Origin: Ulvibacter algarum
Lineage (GTDB): Bacteria > Bacteroidota > Bacteroidia > Flavobacteriales > Flavobacteriaceae
Direction: 5' to 3'
Assembly (NCBI GenBank): GCA_947488905.1
Contig: CANLBJ010000006.1
Span: 1-64,000 of the forward strand
Length of the DNA stretch: 64,000 bases
Part shown: piece by piece, positions 29,954-38,623 of the stretch
Layout: the number at the start of each line of letters is the position of its first letter
Position numbering within the stretch: position 1 is the first letter of the stretch
Notes under the pieces: generated by a model
What the model was told of the DNA's origin: nothing
Seen by the model: only the letters and a program-made list of their open reading frames with translations
The model's database searches: none
Made by a program: the position numbers and the translations under genes

Positions 29954-30157
29954 TTGCACTTTAAAAAAAGCTAATTTAAAAATCAAAGTATATAAAGCAA
30001 GTAGCACCTCTATAAGTGGCAGAACAACCGTCACGATTAAAACTATCTATTAAAAAATAAAAGAAAGAAGTATCTACACAAATACTATATCACATTAATC
30101 TCTAAAGGAGAATTTATTATAACAGAGTAGCACTTCTGAAATAGTAAAAATTTATTA

Positions 30158-30192
30158 ATCCCTAAGTCGCATTGAGACTTAGGATTTTTTTT
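30158..30192 (+). terminator. Terminator after the response regulator region
   Basis: Stem CCTAAGTC / GACTTAGG with loop GCATTGA and a T8 run; it lies about 205 bp after the regulator stop. Confidence 0.8.
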
Positions 30193-30287
30193 GTTTTAAA
30201 ATTTCCGAAGTGAGAAGAAAAAAGTGATTTTAAACTTTTATGATTTTATTTATACAAAGCAAATAGGTAAGTACTCTTGGGTTTTAG

Positions 30288-30295
30288 TATTTTTG
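30288..30295 (+). promoter_or_regulatory. Promoter -7 element of the DUF4199 gene
   Basis: TATTTTTG, perfect match, 23 bp before the ATG at 30319; it rules out the earlier in-frame start at 30277. Confidence 0.55.
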
Positions 30296-30318
30296 ACCAT
30301 ATACAATGTAATAGCAAG

Positions 30319-30840
30319 ATGGGAAAATTAAGACGTATTAGGCATTTTAAGATAGAACTCAAGTGGGCAATTATATATACCATAATGTTTCTTGTATGGA
30401 CACTCCTTGAAAAAACATTGGGTTGGCACGAAGGTGACATTGCAAATAAACAATGGCTTACATTATTCTTTATTCCTTTTGCCATCGCGATGTATTGGCT
30501 TGCAATGAAAGAAACCCGCAGGAGAGTTTACAAAAGAGTAATAACATGGAGACAATGTTTTATGTCTGGCGTATTAATGGCCATTTTTGTAGCATTACTC
30601 TCTCCTATTGCTGTATATATTATCCAGAACTTTATCACTCCAGAAAACTTTGAGACGGTTGCAAACCATTCTGTGACTAACAATTTATTAAAAATTGAAC
30701 AAGCAAATAATTTATTAAATATTGATAATTATAGATGGCAAACCGCTATTGGCGCTTTTGTTATAGGTGTTATCACTTCATTTATTAGCGCTTCTATATT
30801 AAAAACTGTAAACGGAGCAACTACCTCAGCAGATTCTTAA
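30319..30840 (+). CDS. DUF4199-type inner-membrane protein
   Basis: A 173-residue membrane protein with four hydrophobic segments: WAIIYTIMFLVWTLLEKTLGW, LTLFFIPFAIAMYWLAMKETR, MSGVLMAIFVALLSPIAVYII and AIGAFVIGVITSFISASIL. The arrangement and the KETRRR...WRQCFMSG pattern fit DUF4199, a Bacteroidota family of unknown role. Start chosen downstream of a perfect -7 element. Monocistronic with a strong bidirectional terminator after it. Confidence 0.82.
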   Translation: MGKLRRIRHFKIELKWAIIYTIMFLVWTLLEKTLGWHEGDIANKQWLTLFFIPFAIAMYWLAMKETRRRVYKRVITWRQCFMSGVLMAIFVALLSPIAVYIIQNFITPENFETVANHSVTNNLLKIEQANNLLNIDNYRWQTAIGAFVIGVITSFISASILKTVNGATTSADS

Positions 30841-30858
30841 TCTTTTTCTTTAAAACAT

Positions 30859-30896
30859 AAAAAAGGGTGCGTCTTTTTAAAGACGCACCCTTTTTT
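30859..30896. terminator. Bidirectional terminator, DUF4199 gene / surface-protein gene
   Basis: A 16-bp stem AAAAGGGTGCGTCTTT / AAAGACGCACCCTTTT with T-tracts on both strands, between convergent genes. Confidence 0.92.
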
Positions 30897-30916
30897 ATTA
30901 ATGGTTAAAAGTTTAA

Positions 30917-32230
30917 TTATTGTAATACTAGATTACTATATGCTGCACTTATTAAAATCTCGCGCTCTGTATCTCTAGATTTGTGATAACCATCTACAAG
31001 CACTCTATCATATTGCTTTTTCTGGCTTAGCTCTATATTTTTATTATATCTTAATGAAGATCTTTTTCCGTTAAAAGAAACTGTAAACGAAGAGTCTGGG
31101 ATTACAATACCCGTATTTGTATTATCTAACTGAAGATCAATTTTCTTAAAATTATCACTTACCTTATCAATGCGTAGTGAGCCAAATGCAGAAGATATTC
31201 TAGCGCTTGTGTCTATAGTACCTATAATAACACCACTAGAGTTTGACGTTAAATTAATCTCACCTACCGTATTTAAAGTAACACGATCTACAAACTTTAC
31301 ATACAGCTTTCCGTTTTTCCAATCGTTAATAACAACTGGGGCATAAGCGGCACTAATATTAGTTTCTTCTCCATCAATACTCTCTGCTAAAAAAGGTGCA
31401 TAGTTAAGTATCGCTTTAACATTACTTGCGCTTGCCATTCTTATCTCACCGTGACGTACATTAATTTCTGTCGCAGTCTTTTTAGGCATTCTAATAATTA
31501 ATGTTTTTTTACCTACTGGTCGTTTTTTCATGGTTCCGCTAGAAGAGCCTTCAATAATATACGTTTTATTACCGTTTGCATCTGTAACTACTTTTTGCGT
31601 GTAGTTCATCCCATTATTCTTAAACTGTTCTTCCATCTTCTTCATGGTGCCTTCCATCTGGCTTTCCATAGCAGCCATTCTATCTTTACTTGTAACCCCT
31701 TCTTTTTCTTCACCTAACATCTTTTTCTCAAAAGAAGCCATATACTCTTTTGGGTTTTTCTGAAATGCCTCATAATCAAAATCCATCCCACTCATTTGAG
31801 ACAGCATCCCGTCTGTCATTCCTGGTGCAGAAAACATAGAAGATTGACTCGCAAAAAAGTCTGACATAAATGGATCTGTAAAAGAAACATCACTCATCAT
31901 GGGATTGTTACCAAAAGGGCTTAAAGGTCTGTTTAAAGAAGTAACCACCACTTCTCCTTCAGTGTCTTCAATTTTAAAATCCCAAGCATCAAAAAGCTCT
32001 TGCTTCTCTTCTGCCGTTAAGTTATCACCCTCTATGAGTGCTTCTATCTCAATTTTATTTTTATCCCAACTCTCAAAAATTATTTGAGTATAAGCGGTAT
32101 TTAATTTTACTATTTTATCTGAAGTAGCCTTAAAGCTCTCCACATATTTTTTCTGTCCAAACACAGAAACTGAAACTAACAATACGGCTAAGACCGTAAG
32201 GCTATGCTTGTATTGAATTAAATTGTTCAT
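30917..32230 (-). CDS. Exported DUF4097-like protein in a sigma-factor operon
   Basis: A 437-residue protein with a signal peptide (VLAVLLVSVSVFGQ). The N-terminal third starts a beta-strand-rich region (NTAYTQIIFESWDKNKIEIEALI). A methionine- and lysine-rich helical insert follows (about 120-215, MSGMDFDYEAFQKNPKEYM). The C-terminal half is a repeated-strand region (INVRHGEIRMASASNVKAIL and onward) like the DUF4097 adhesin-type beta-helix. Its start overlaps the end of the anti-sigma gene by 29 bp, so translation is probably coupled. It may be the sensed or secreted component of the sigma system; that is inference. Confidence 0.75.
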   Translation of the reverse strand: MNNLIQYKHSLTVLAVLLVSVSVFGQKKYVESFKATSDKIVKLNTAYTQIIFESWDKNKIEIEALIEGDNLTAEEKQELFDAWDFKIEDTEGEVVVTSLNRPLSPFGNNPMMSDVSFTDPFMSDFFASQSSMFSAPGMTDGMLSQMSGMDFDYEAFQKNPKEYMASFEKKMLGEEKEGVTSKDRMAAMESQMEGTMKKMEEQFKNNGMNYTQKVVTDANGNKTYIIEGSSSGTMKKRPVGKKTLIIRMPKKTATEINVRHGEIRMASASNVKAILNYAPFLAESIDGEETNISAAYAPVVINDWKNGKLYVKFVDRVTLNTVGEINLTSNSSGVIIGTIDTSARISSAFGSLRIDKVSDNFKKIDLQLDNTNTGIVIPDSSFTVSFNGKRSSLRYNKNIELSQKKQYDRVLVDGYHKSRDTEREILISAAYSNLVLQ

Positions 32231-32789
32231 TATTTTGATTTTTTAGTTCTTTTAATTTTTCTTTAAGCTTGAACAGCAATTCTAACCTAAATTTTAAATT
32301 ATCTATTTGTGCAGTCAATGTAGCTTCTGTAGGACCTACTTCTGCCATCTCTGCACTCAATTGCTTATATGCATTATCAAGATCGCCTAGACGCTGCATA
32401 TAACCATCTACTAGTTCTTGATTCTCTTCAGAAAACTCAAGAGAGGCTAATTGCATATTAATATTGGTCTTGTAAAAATTCTCTATTTGTTTTAACTCTG
32501 GTGAGATATCTGCCATAGTAACCTGACTATCAAGACCCACCTGCTCATCAACACTTACTACTTCTACTCCTTCTATTGAAGATGTATCTATAGCGTTCCA
32601 ACCAAAAAAGCCTAAACCAATTATAAGTACAGCAGCTACTGCCCATTGTACCCAAGGGGTTTTTGCTTCTTTTACTTCTCCCCCAAACTCCTTTGCGAGT
32701 TTAGCAGCAAAACGGTCTTCGTGACCTGCAGGTAATCGCGCTTCTTCTTCTCGCGCATTCTTCATCATTTTTCTAAGATCCTGTTTCAT
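32202..32789 (-). CDS. Membrane anti-sigma factor-like protein
   Basis: A 195-residue protein: cytoplasmic N-terminus (MKQDLRKMMKNAREEEARL), one membrane helix (near 60-78, WAVAAVLIIGLGFFGWNAI) and a periplasmic helical, coiled-coil-like domain. The topology and position right after an ECF sigma gene indicate an anti-sigma factor. The ATG at 32789 overlaps the sigma gene by 17 bp. A longer GTG start at 32831 exists but adds residues with no conserved look. No classical zinc anti-sigma motif (HxxxCxxC) is visible, so it is not of that type. Confidence 0.75.
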   Translation of the reverse strand: MKQDLRKMMKNAREEEARLPAGHEDRFAAKLAKEFGGEVKEAKTPWVQWAVAAVLIIGLGFFGWNAIDTSSIEGVEVVSVDEQVGLDSQVTMADISPELKQIENFYKTNINMQLASLEFSEENQELVDGYMQRLGDLDNAYKQLSAEMAEVGPTEATLTAQIDNLKFRLELLFKLKEKLKELKNQNNEQFNSIQA

Positions 32790-33318
32790 ATCGCAAATGT
32801 TTAAGTGTTTCTTTAAGCTGAATACGGCCACGATGTAAAATGGTGCGTGATGTATTCTCGCTCATATTCATTATTTCTCCTATTTCTTGATGGTCGTACC
32901 CTTCTAGCAAATACATCTGTATCACTATTCGGTATTTTTCTGGCAAAGCAGCAATCGCATTTTTAACCTCATCGATGGTACTTGAGTCTGCGATATCCCA
33001 ATCATTTTCTTCATCTGCTATGTACCCTACTTCTTCATTAAGTTGGCTCATTTGCATTTTTTGTGCCTTTATAGCATCTAGACAGGTGTTAATCACAATA
33101 CGCTTTAACCATGCCCCAAATGTTACCTCCCCACTAAATTGATGTATTTTTTTAAATGCCTTAATAAACCCTTCTTGCATGGCGTCTTCTGCCGCAGCAG
33201 TATTTTTTAAATACCTACTGGCTATAATAAACATCCCTTTGCTATACTGCTTATAAAGCTGCATTTGAGCGCGCTGGCTGTTATTTTTACACTGTTCTAC
33301 AAGTAACTGTTCAGACAA
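32773..33318 (-). CDS. ECF-type RNA polymerase sigma factor
   Basis: A 181-residue sigma-70 family factor of the extracytoplasmic class. Region 2 spans about 20-90 (YLKNTAAAEDAMQEGFIKAFKK, with the DAMQEGF core) and region 4 about 120-175 (LPEKYRIVIQMYLLEGYDHQ, EIGEIMNMSENTSRTILHRGR). The start is TTG; no ATG exists before the conserved LVEQCKNNSQRAQMQLYKQY. It heads a coupled three-gene operon with an anti-sigma and an exported protein. A promoter-like TATCTTTA (33414-33421) and a repeated 24-bp element (33432-33455) lie upstream. Confidence 0.92.
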   Translation of the reverse strand: MSEQLLVEQCKNNSQRAQMQLYKQYSKGMFIIASRYLKNTAAAEDAMQEGFIKAFKKIHQFSGEVTFGAWLKRIVINTCLDAIKAQKMQMSQLNEEVGYIADEENDWDIADSSTIDEVKNAIAALPEKYRIVIQMYLLEGYDHQEIGEIMNMSENTSRTILHRGRIQLKETLKHLRYETGS

Positions 33319-33413
33319 TTGTTAGATGGTTTTGATTGCTGTTCGGGTAAAGGACGAGAAGATTATTGCTCCGTTTCATAACAATGTTTAATTAATTAAT
33401 ATTTCAGCAAGGA

Positions 33414-33421
33414 TAAAGATA
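33414..33421 (-). promoter_or_regulatory. Possible -7 element of the ECF sigma operon
   Basis: On the minus strand TATCTTTA, one base off consensus, about 96 bp before the TTG start. Confidence 0.35.
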
Positions 33422-33431
33422 ACCCTCTTTA

Positions 33432-33455
33432 TAGCTTACGCGAAAATAGTAAAGA
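33432..33455 (-). repeat. 24-bp promoter-like element, copy 1
   Basis: Identical in 23 of 24 positions to 62113-62136, in the same orientation relative to the downstream gene. On the minus strand it contains TACTATTTTCGCG. Confidence 0.75.
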
Positions 33456-33526
33456 CGTTACAAATGGTGCTATATAAAGACAAGCTACTCACAATAAGTG
33501 ATGCTTACTATTCATAAAAAAGTCTA

Positions 33527-34222
33527 CTAATCTAAAAACAAGAGTGGGATTGTAAATAATCCATTATTTAAAATATGTAAACTAATTGATAACACGATAC
33601 CAGATTTTAATCTAGCATAGCTAAAAACTAACCCTGCTAAAAAGTGTGGCAACATTAATAATGGCAGATATAATAATGTAGCAATACTCATCTCATAATT
33701 GAGAATATGAGGCGTTGAAAAAGATACAAGTAAAAAATAAAAAACAAAAAGTCTGTTGTTTTCCCAAAAACTAGCCAATCTCTCAAGTAGCTGTTGTTTT
33801 AATATTACTGTAAGTATTATTGCTATAAAAGCAATGATTATAAGGGTATAAGACCAATGTAACTGAAATATTAATTTTGATATTATATAAGTAAACCCAC
33901 AAATCATTACAATAAAATTAAACTTTGTAAATCTAAGACCAAGTCTAAAAGTGAGTTCTTCTATGATGGGTGTTATAAAAGCAAGAATTAAAAACTGATA
34001 AATACCTGAGAGTGTATCTACTTCAAAATCTTTAGAGACAACAGGAAAGTTATTTAGATCTATTGTTTTAATTAAAAAAGTTGATGTAAAGTATATTATT
34101 TTAAAAAGTATAAGCATCAGAAAAAGCCGATATAAAAACTTGACCGATTGCCTAAGAGTTCTCTCTTCTTCTAAAACAAATCCCGATTTAATTAAAACCC
34201 AAAGGTTATTTAGTATACTCAA
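33527..34222 (-). CDS. CPBP family intramembrane metalloprotease
   Basis: A 231-residue polytopic membrane protein (about six to seven helices) with the CPBP/Abi motifs: EELTFR near residue 88, LMLPH in the second motif position, and HILNN near the end (HxxxN). These residues would bind the catalytic metal. The start is TTG. Substrates are unknown; relatives process prenylated proteins or serve in self-protection. It stands alone; 207 bp separate it from the sigma gene. Confidence 0.85.
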   Translation of the reverse strand: MSILNNLWVLIKSGFVLEEERTLRQSVKFLYRLFLMLILFKIIYFTSTFLIKTIDLNNFPVVSKDFEVDTLSGIYQFLILAFITPIIEELTFRLGLRFTKFNFIVMICGFTYIISKLIFQLHWSYTLIIIAFIAIILTVILKQQLLERLASFWENNRLFVFYFLLVSFSTPHILNYEMSIATLLYLPLLMLPHFLAGLVFSYARLKSGIVLSISLHILNNGLFTIPLLFLD

Positions 34223-34360
34223 ATTAAAGAAATTACTAAAACTCTTAATAACTATAAACTTTCAATCATTAATGATTAATAGTCTATCAGCGAGTTTTTA
34301 AAGTTGTTATCATGTAAAAGTAATTTTTTTAATACAGTATCTTAATAATTTACTGATCAA

Positions 34361-34396
34361 AAAAAAACTCAAACCTTTCAGTTTGAGCTTTTTTAA
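34361..34396 (-). terminator. ohr terminator
   Basis: Stem CTCAAAC / GTTTGAG with loop CTTTCA, and A7/T6 flanks giving a T-run on the minus strand. Confidence 0.75.
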
Positions 34397-34413
34397 ATTT
34401 GCTATTTTACTTA

Positions 34414-34845
34414 TTACTCATCTAACAAAAGGTTTAGCGTCACCTTAATATTATCACGTGTTGCCTTAGAAAAAGGGCAAATCTCATGTGCACTGTTTAC
34501 TAATTTTTCTCCTGTCTCAACATCTACTCCAGGAATAAAGCAATCTAATGTTGCTTCTAGCAAGAAGCCACCTTTATTACTCTCACAAAAACCAATAGTC
34601 GCAGACACACTTATTTTATCATCAGCAATATCCATTTTCTTTCCTTTTGCAATTGCTTGTATAGCACCACCAAAACATGCTGCGTATGCTGCACCAAATA
34701 ATTGTTCTGGATTTGTACCATCGCCTCCATCACCGCCCATTTCTTTAGGCACAGAAAGGTTCATATCAATTGGCCCATTATCTGACGCTACTTTTCCTGC
34801 TCTTCCTCCTACTGCTGTAGTAGTTGCTTCATATATTGTTTTCAT
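34414..34845 (-). CDS. ohr: Organic hydroperoxide resistance protein (Ohr/OsmC)
   Basis: A thiol peroxidase that reduces organic and fatty-acid hydroperoxides. The 143-residue product carries both redox cysteines, C57 in AAYAACFGG and C123 in HEICPFSKATR, plus the active-site R15 (GGRAG) and E47 (NPEQLF). Length and the NPEQLFGAAYAACF signature place it in the Ohr branch and not OsmC. Monocistronic with its own terminator; divergent from the meaB-type gene. Confidence 0.93.
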   Translation of the reverse strand: MKTIYEATTTAVGGRAGKVASDNGPIDMNLSVPKEMGGDGGDGTNPEQLFGAAYAACFGGAIQAIAKGKKMDIADDKISVSATIGFCESNKGGFLLEATLDCFIPGVDVETGEKLVNSAHEICPFSKATRDNIKVTLNLLLDE

Positions 34846-34941
34846 TATCTAACTGTTTTAAATTATTTAAGCGAGGACAATATACTATTACCTCTTATTT
34901 AAAGAAAGTATAGATTCATAAAATTGTCATAAATTCGTAGT

Positions 34942-36030
34942 ATGGGAATTATGGGTACAAACAAATCTGCATTAAACGAACAAGACGGTATAGAACAGCC
35001 AGACTCTTTTAACAATACTGCTGCCCAAAAGTTAATGCAGAATAGAAAAAAGAAGCAAGAAGTTGCGCAGCTTTTTACTGGCATTAAGGCAGGAGATAAA
35101 ACTGCGCTAAGCAGAAGTATCACTCTTATAGAAAGTACCGCTTCTCATCATCAAGCACTAGCAAAAGAGTTGATTGCATTGTGTCTACCACTCGCAAATA
35201 AATCTCAACGCATAGGCATCACAGGTGTACCAGGAGTAGGAAAAAGTACTTTTATTGAGTCTTTTGGTAAACTACTTACCTCAAAAAACCACAAAGTAGC
35301 CGTACTTGCCGTAGACCCAAGTAGTACATTAAGCAAAGGGAGTATTCTAGGAGACAAAACAAGAATGGAAGAACTCGTTAAAGACGAGAACGCTTTTATA
35401 AGACCATCTGCCAGTGGTGATTCTCTAGGTGGTGTGGCGCGTAAAACTCGTGAGACCATTATACTTTGCGAAGCGGCAGGTTTTGACACTATTATAATAG
35501 AAACTGTAGGTGTAGGACAAAGTGAAACCACCGTTCACTCTATGACAGATTTCTTTTTATTACTGAAACTTGCTGGAGCCGGAGACGAGCTTCAAGGTAT
35601 TAAACGTGGTATTATTGAGATGGCAGATACCATCGTAATTAATAAAGCCGATGGCGAAAATGTGAAAGCGGCAAAACTTGCCAAAGTAGAATTTAACAGA
35701 GCCCTACACCTCTACCCGCCTAAAGAAAGCAATTGGACGCCAAAAACAGTTACCTGCAGCGCACTCAATAATGAAGGAATTGAAAAAGTGTATGAAATTA
35801 TTACAGACTACATATATCAAACAAAAGCTTCACAGTACTTTAATCATAAACGCACAGCGCAAAACAAGTTCTGGTTATTACAAACTATAGAGAGCCAATT
35901 AAAATCTGACTTTTATGCAAATCCTTTGATTAAAAAGGAATTGAAAATACAGCTAGCGTTAATTGATGAGAATAAGACAACTCCTTTTGAGGCTGCGGAG
36001 GTTTTGATGAAAATTAAGGGTTATTCATAG
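34942..36030 (+). CDS. meaB: MeaB/ArgK-type GTPase chaperone of methylmalonyl-CoA mutase
   Basis: A 362-residue G3E-family GTPase that guards and loads the B12-dependent methylmalonyl-CoA mutase. Walker A is GVPGVGKST at 95-103. Downstream are AVDPSSTLSKGSILGDKTRM (switch region), ETVGVGQSE, and VINKADGEN for guanine recognition. Start could also be the methionine at residue 4. The cofactor enzyme PduO (21959) fits the same pathway. Its 3' end overlaps the convergent lipoprotein gene by 10 bp, with no terminator between. Confidence 0.93.
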   Translation: MGIMGTNKSALNEQDGIEQPDSFNNTAAQKLMQNRKKKQEVAQLFTGIKAGDKTALSRSITLIESTASHHQALAKELIALCLPLANKSQRIGITGVPGVGKSTFIESFGKLLTSKNHKVAVLAVDPSSTLSKGSILGDKTRMEELVKDENAFIRPSASGDSLGGVARKTRETIILCEAAGFDTIIIETVGVGQSETTVHSMTDFFLLLKLAGAGDELQGIKRGIIEMADTIVINKADGENVKAAKLAKVEFNRALHLYPPKESNWTPKTVTCSALNNEGIEKVYEIITDYIYQTKASQYFNHKRTAQNKFWLLQTIESQLKSDFYANPLIKKELKIQLALIDENKTTPFEAAEVLMKIKGYS

Positions 36031-37160
36031 AAAAAAGCAAATCCACCACCATCATCATATCCATTAGGATAGTATTGTATCGGATAATCATCCTTATCAT
36101 ACACCCAATATGAAGAATTTTCTTCTTGCGAAATTTCCACTCGATTATTTGTATCAATCCAACTTTTTAAGGTAATTCCAATAACAAAATCACTGTATAA
36201 AAAGGCATTATATACTGGCTCAAAAAGCTCTATATCATGAGGGTTTTTAAAATTATCATAATGGAATTCCCTATTCAAAGAATTATCTGAGCTTACAATC
36301 GCAGTTAAATTTCCATCTTCATACATATAGTTATAACTAATATCATTTGTCATAACATATTCTACCCGACCTTGATTATCAAACTCAACCTCCCTTATAA
36401 GGTTTCCTTCATCATCGTATATATTAAATCCATCATTTAGATATTCTACGGTATTAATTTTATCAACCTGTTCACAATAGTCATAATCTGTATATACAGA
36501 GGTTACAGTTGCTATTCTATCCTCATCATCATACGTAAACGTATTAGTATACAAACAAAAATAACCCCCGTCATCAAATGCTCTAATCAAATCCACCCTT
36601 CCTGAATCATCATACTCAACAACACGAGTAAAGACGGCGTCAAATGTACCATCATAATAACGGTGTGGTTTACCATTAGGATAATATTGAAGAGATACAG
36701 GTACTTGATTATAATATTCTGCACCTAAAAAAAGTTTATCCTCTTCTAGATAATCTATAATATTAACCGTTAGTTCAAGAATATTAAAATCATCACCTCT
36801 ATTTGCGCTAAATTTTGCTGTTAAGAATTCTCTTGATTCAAAATTAAACAAATGCGCTTTCATAACCGTAATTGAACCCAAATCATCTATTTGAAATGCT
36901 CCAGTATCACTTTCATTTACTAGTACATATACAACTTCACCTTCACCAGCTGGCGCTTCTACTGTAGCTAAAAATGTATCTCTTACGGGAATTTCTTCAA
37001 TCTCGATAGTTAATTGAATTATATTAGAAGCTTCTTCTTCCACGTCTTCCTCCTCCTGTTCTTCTTGTTCCATTTCAATATTATCTGCATCATCGTTTGA
37101 AGCACAAGACAGCATGACAACACTAGAAAAAACGATAAGAAAATATTTTAAATGCTTCAT
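36021..37160 (-). CDS. Lipoprotein with cadherin-like and YD-like repeats
   Basis: A 379-residue lipoprotein (VVMLSC, cysteine 19) with a strongly acidic stretch after the anchor (EMEQEEQEEEDVEEE). The region 50-130 looks like a cadherin-type beta domain (TGAFQIDDLGSITVMKAHLF). From about 150 on there are degenerate RHS/YD-like strands (VEYDDSGRVDLIRAF, FTYDDEDRIATVTSVY, VEFDNQGRVEYVM). Function unknown; a surface or periplasmic role is likely. It overlaps the convergent meaB-type gene at the 3' end. Confidence 0.8.
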   Translation of the reverse strand: MKHLKYFLIVFSSVVMLSCASNDDADNIEMEQEEQEEEDVEEEASNIIQLTIEIEEIPVRDTFLATVEAPAGEGEVVYVLVNESDTGAFQIDDLGSITVMKAHLFNFESREFLTAKFSANRGDDFNILELTVNIIDYLEEDKLFLGAEYYNQVPVSLQYYPNGKPHRYYDGTFDAVFTRVVEYDDSGRVDLIRAFDDGGYFCLYTNTFTYDDEDRIATVTSVYTDYDYCEQVDKINTVEYLNDGFNIYDDEGNLIREVEFDNQGRVEYVMTNDISYNYMYEDGNLTAIVSSDNSLNREFHYDNFKNPHDIELFEPVYNAFLYSDFVIGITLKSWIDTNNRVEISQEENSSYWVYDKDDYPIQYYPNGYDDGGGFAFFYE

Positions 37161-37217
37161 TTGTATAAGTTTAAATTGCTGCGTACATTCATTTGAAAAT
37201 GAAAGATACAGAAAAAC

Positions 37218-37556
37218 CTACTTCCTCCTTATCATATAAGAATTAAAACCTCTAGCAACCATCTCTTGTTGTTGCCAGAAGATTACTGGTACTGCAATAC
37301 TAACGGTACCAATAGCGCCAACAAAAACCCAAAGGATAACTGTGATTACTAACCCGAGACCTATTGCTATTAACAACATTGTATTACTCACTTTTGCGCG
37401 TACTTTGTTTACGTGTTTCTTTATAAAATTACCGCAGTTTTGACAGTTTAAAGTAATCTCATCGCCCATTTCCATCTGTAGTTCTGGACGGGTTTTAGCC
37501 TTAGATTGTACCTTAATATCTTTTTTACAAGAAGAACAATTTGTGACTAATTCCAT
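37218..37556 (-). CDS. Small membrane protein with two CxxC zinc knuckles
   Basis: A 112-residue protein: an N-terminal zinc-ribbon-like part with CSSCKKD and CQNCGNF, and two membrane segments (TMLLIAIGLGLVITVILWVFVG and TVSIAVPVIFW). Function unknown. It starts 27 bp after the epimerase gene stop on the same strand, so the two may be co-transcribed. Confidence 0.75.
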   Translation of the reverse strand: MELVTNCSSCKKDIKVQSKAKTRPELQMEMGDEITLNCQNCGNFIKKHVNKVRAKVSNTMLLIAIGLGLVITVILWVFVGAIGTVSIAVPVIFWQQQEMVARGFNSYMIRRK

Positions 37557-37583
37557 ATTTTGGGTATAAGTTGTTTAGTAAAT

Positions 37584-38528
37584 CTACTTGACAAAGCTCT
37601 CTTTATACCAAGCTACTTGTGCCTCTAAGCCTTCTTTTAAGGAAGTCTGTGGGTTATAATTAAGTATGCGTCTCGCTTTATCAATATTAGCTTTAGTACG
37701 CGATTGATCTCCCGCTCTAACAGGACGGTTCTCTATTTGTACAGGTACATCAAGTATTTCTTCAATAGTATCAATACCTGTTTGCGTACTATTTTCTTCT
37801 TCTGTGCCAAGATTAAATACCTCACCATTACAAGCTTCTTGATAGTCAAGAACAGACACAATACCATCTATAATATCTTGTACATATGTAAAACTTCTTA
37901 AATGTTTTTCACTGCCCTTAAAAAGTGGGAAAGGCTTTTTATTTAAGACACTACCTATTAACAAAGTATATAACTTATCTGGGCGCTCTCTAGGACCATA
38001 CACAGAATACAAGCGCAGTGAGGTTGCTTTCAATAAACCACGACGACTGTAAGCTAAGACTAATTGCTCTGCCGCTTGTTTTGTAACCCCGTACCAAGAT
38101 GCAGGCAATGGAGCCTCATCTTCTGTTAGTGTTGCCTCTAGGCCGTAGATAGAAGAGGTGGCTATATTTATAAAGTAAGGCTTAGAGTCTAGTGTTTCTA
38201 TAACATCTAGCATTCTTTGAGTTGCTAATACATTATTACTGAAATATTCTTCAAAAGTAGAGTTTGCAGATATTCCTGGTTGGGCTGCAAAATGAAAAAT
38301 AGCATCAATATCTTCAGAAATAATTTTGCCTAAATCATCTGTTCTTAGGTCTGTGCGATGGATAGCAATATTTTGTTTGCTTAAAATTTCGGCATTAAGC
38401 TCCTTTAAGTTTACATCATAATAAGAAGAAAAGTTATCTAAGCCAACTACCTCATGACCTAATAAAAGAAGACGCTCACACATGTGAGAACCAATAAACC
38501 CAGCAGCACCAGTAACAAGAATTTTCAA
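37584..38528 (-). CDS. NAD-dependent sugar-nucleotide epimerase/dehydratase
   Basis: An extended short-chain dehydrogenase (UDP-glucose/UDP-glucuronate epimerase type) of about 314 residues. The N-terminal Rossmann motif is TGAAGFIGSH, with DNFSSYYD, ATSSIYG, the catalytic YGVTK (YxxxK) and RLYSVYGPRERPD. Two in-frame TTG codons can start it (38534 and 38528); the second gives the usual MKILVTGAAG start. The substrate cannot be read from sequence. It is divergent from the GT2-LAB_N-GT39 operon, so it may make a sugar donor for that system (inference). Confidence 0.9.
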   Translation of the reverse strand: MKILVTGAAGFIGSHMCERLLLLGHEVVGLDNFSSYYDVNLKELNAEILSKQNIAIHRTDLRTDDLGKIISEDIDAIFHFAAQPGISANSTFEEYFSNNVLATQRMLDVIETLDSKPYFINIATSSIYGLEATLTEDEAPLPASWYGVTKQAAEQLVLAYSRRGLLKATSLRLYSVYGPRERPDKLYTLLIGSVLNKKPFPLFKGSEKHLRSFTYVQDIIDGIVSVLDYQEACNGEVFNLGTEEENSTQTGIDTIEEILDVPVQIENRPVRAGDQSRTKANIDKARRILNYNPQTSLKEGLEAQVAWYKESFVK

Positions 38529-38610
38529 AAGCAAAGTGATTTAATAAGATTACAAAGACACCTTTTTTTTAGGTTCTTTAAATGAAATACAAAAGTCGTT
38601 AAAAAAAGGA

Positions 38611-38618
38611 TATTTTTG
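38611..38618 (+). promoter_or_regulatory. Promoter -7 element abutting the GT2 start
   Basis: TATTTTTG, perfect match, only 5 nt before the ATG at 38624, suggesting a leaderless mRNA. Confidence 0.5.
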
Positions 38619-38623
38619 CATTC

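Larger units (their letters stand above)
29954..30318. other. 365-bp gene-free region
   Basis: AT-rich. It contains an intrinsic terminator (30161-30192), a TTTCCGAAG motif copy (30200-30211) and the promoter of the next gene. In 29954-30150 I see only short AT runs and no frame worth calling. Confidence 0.6.

Noticed and set aside
33527-34222. CPBP protease as part of an abortive-infection system
   Set aside because: No partner toxin or defence gene is adjacent; the neighbours are housekeeping genes.
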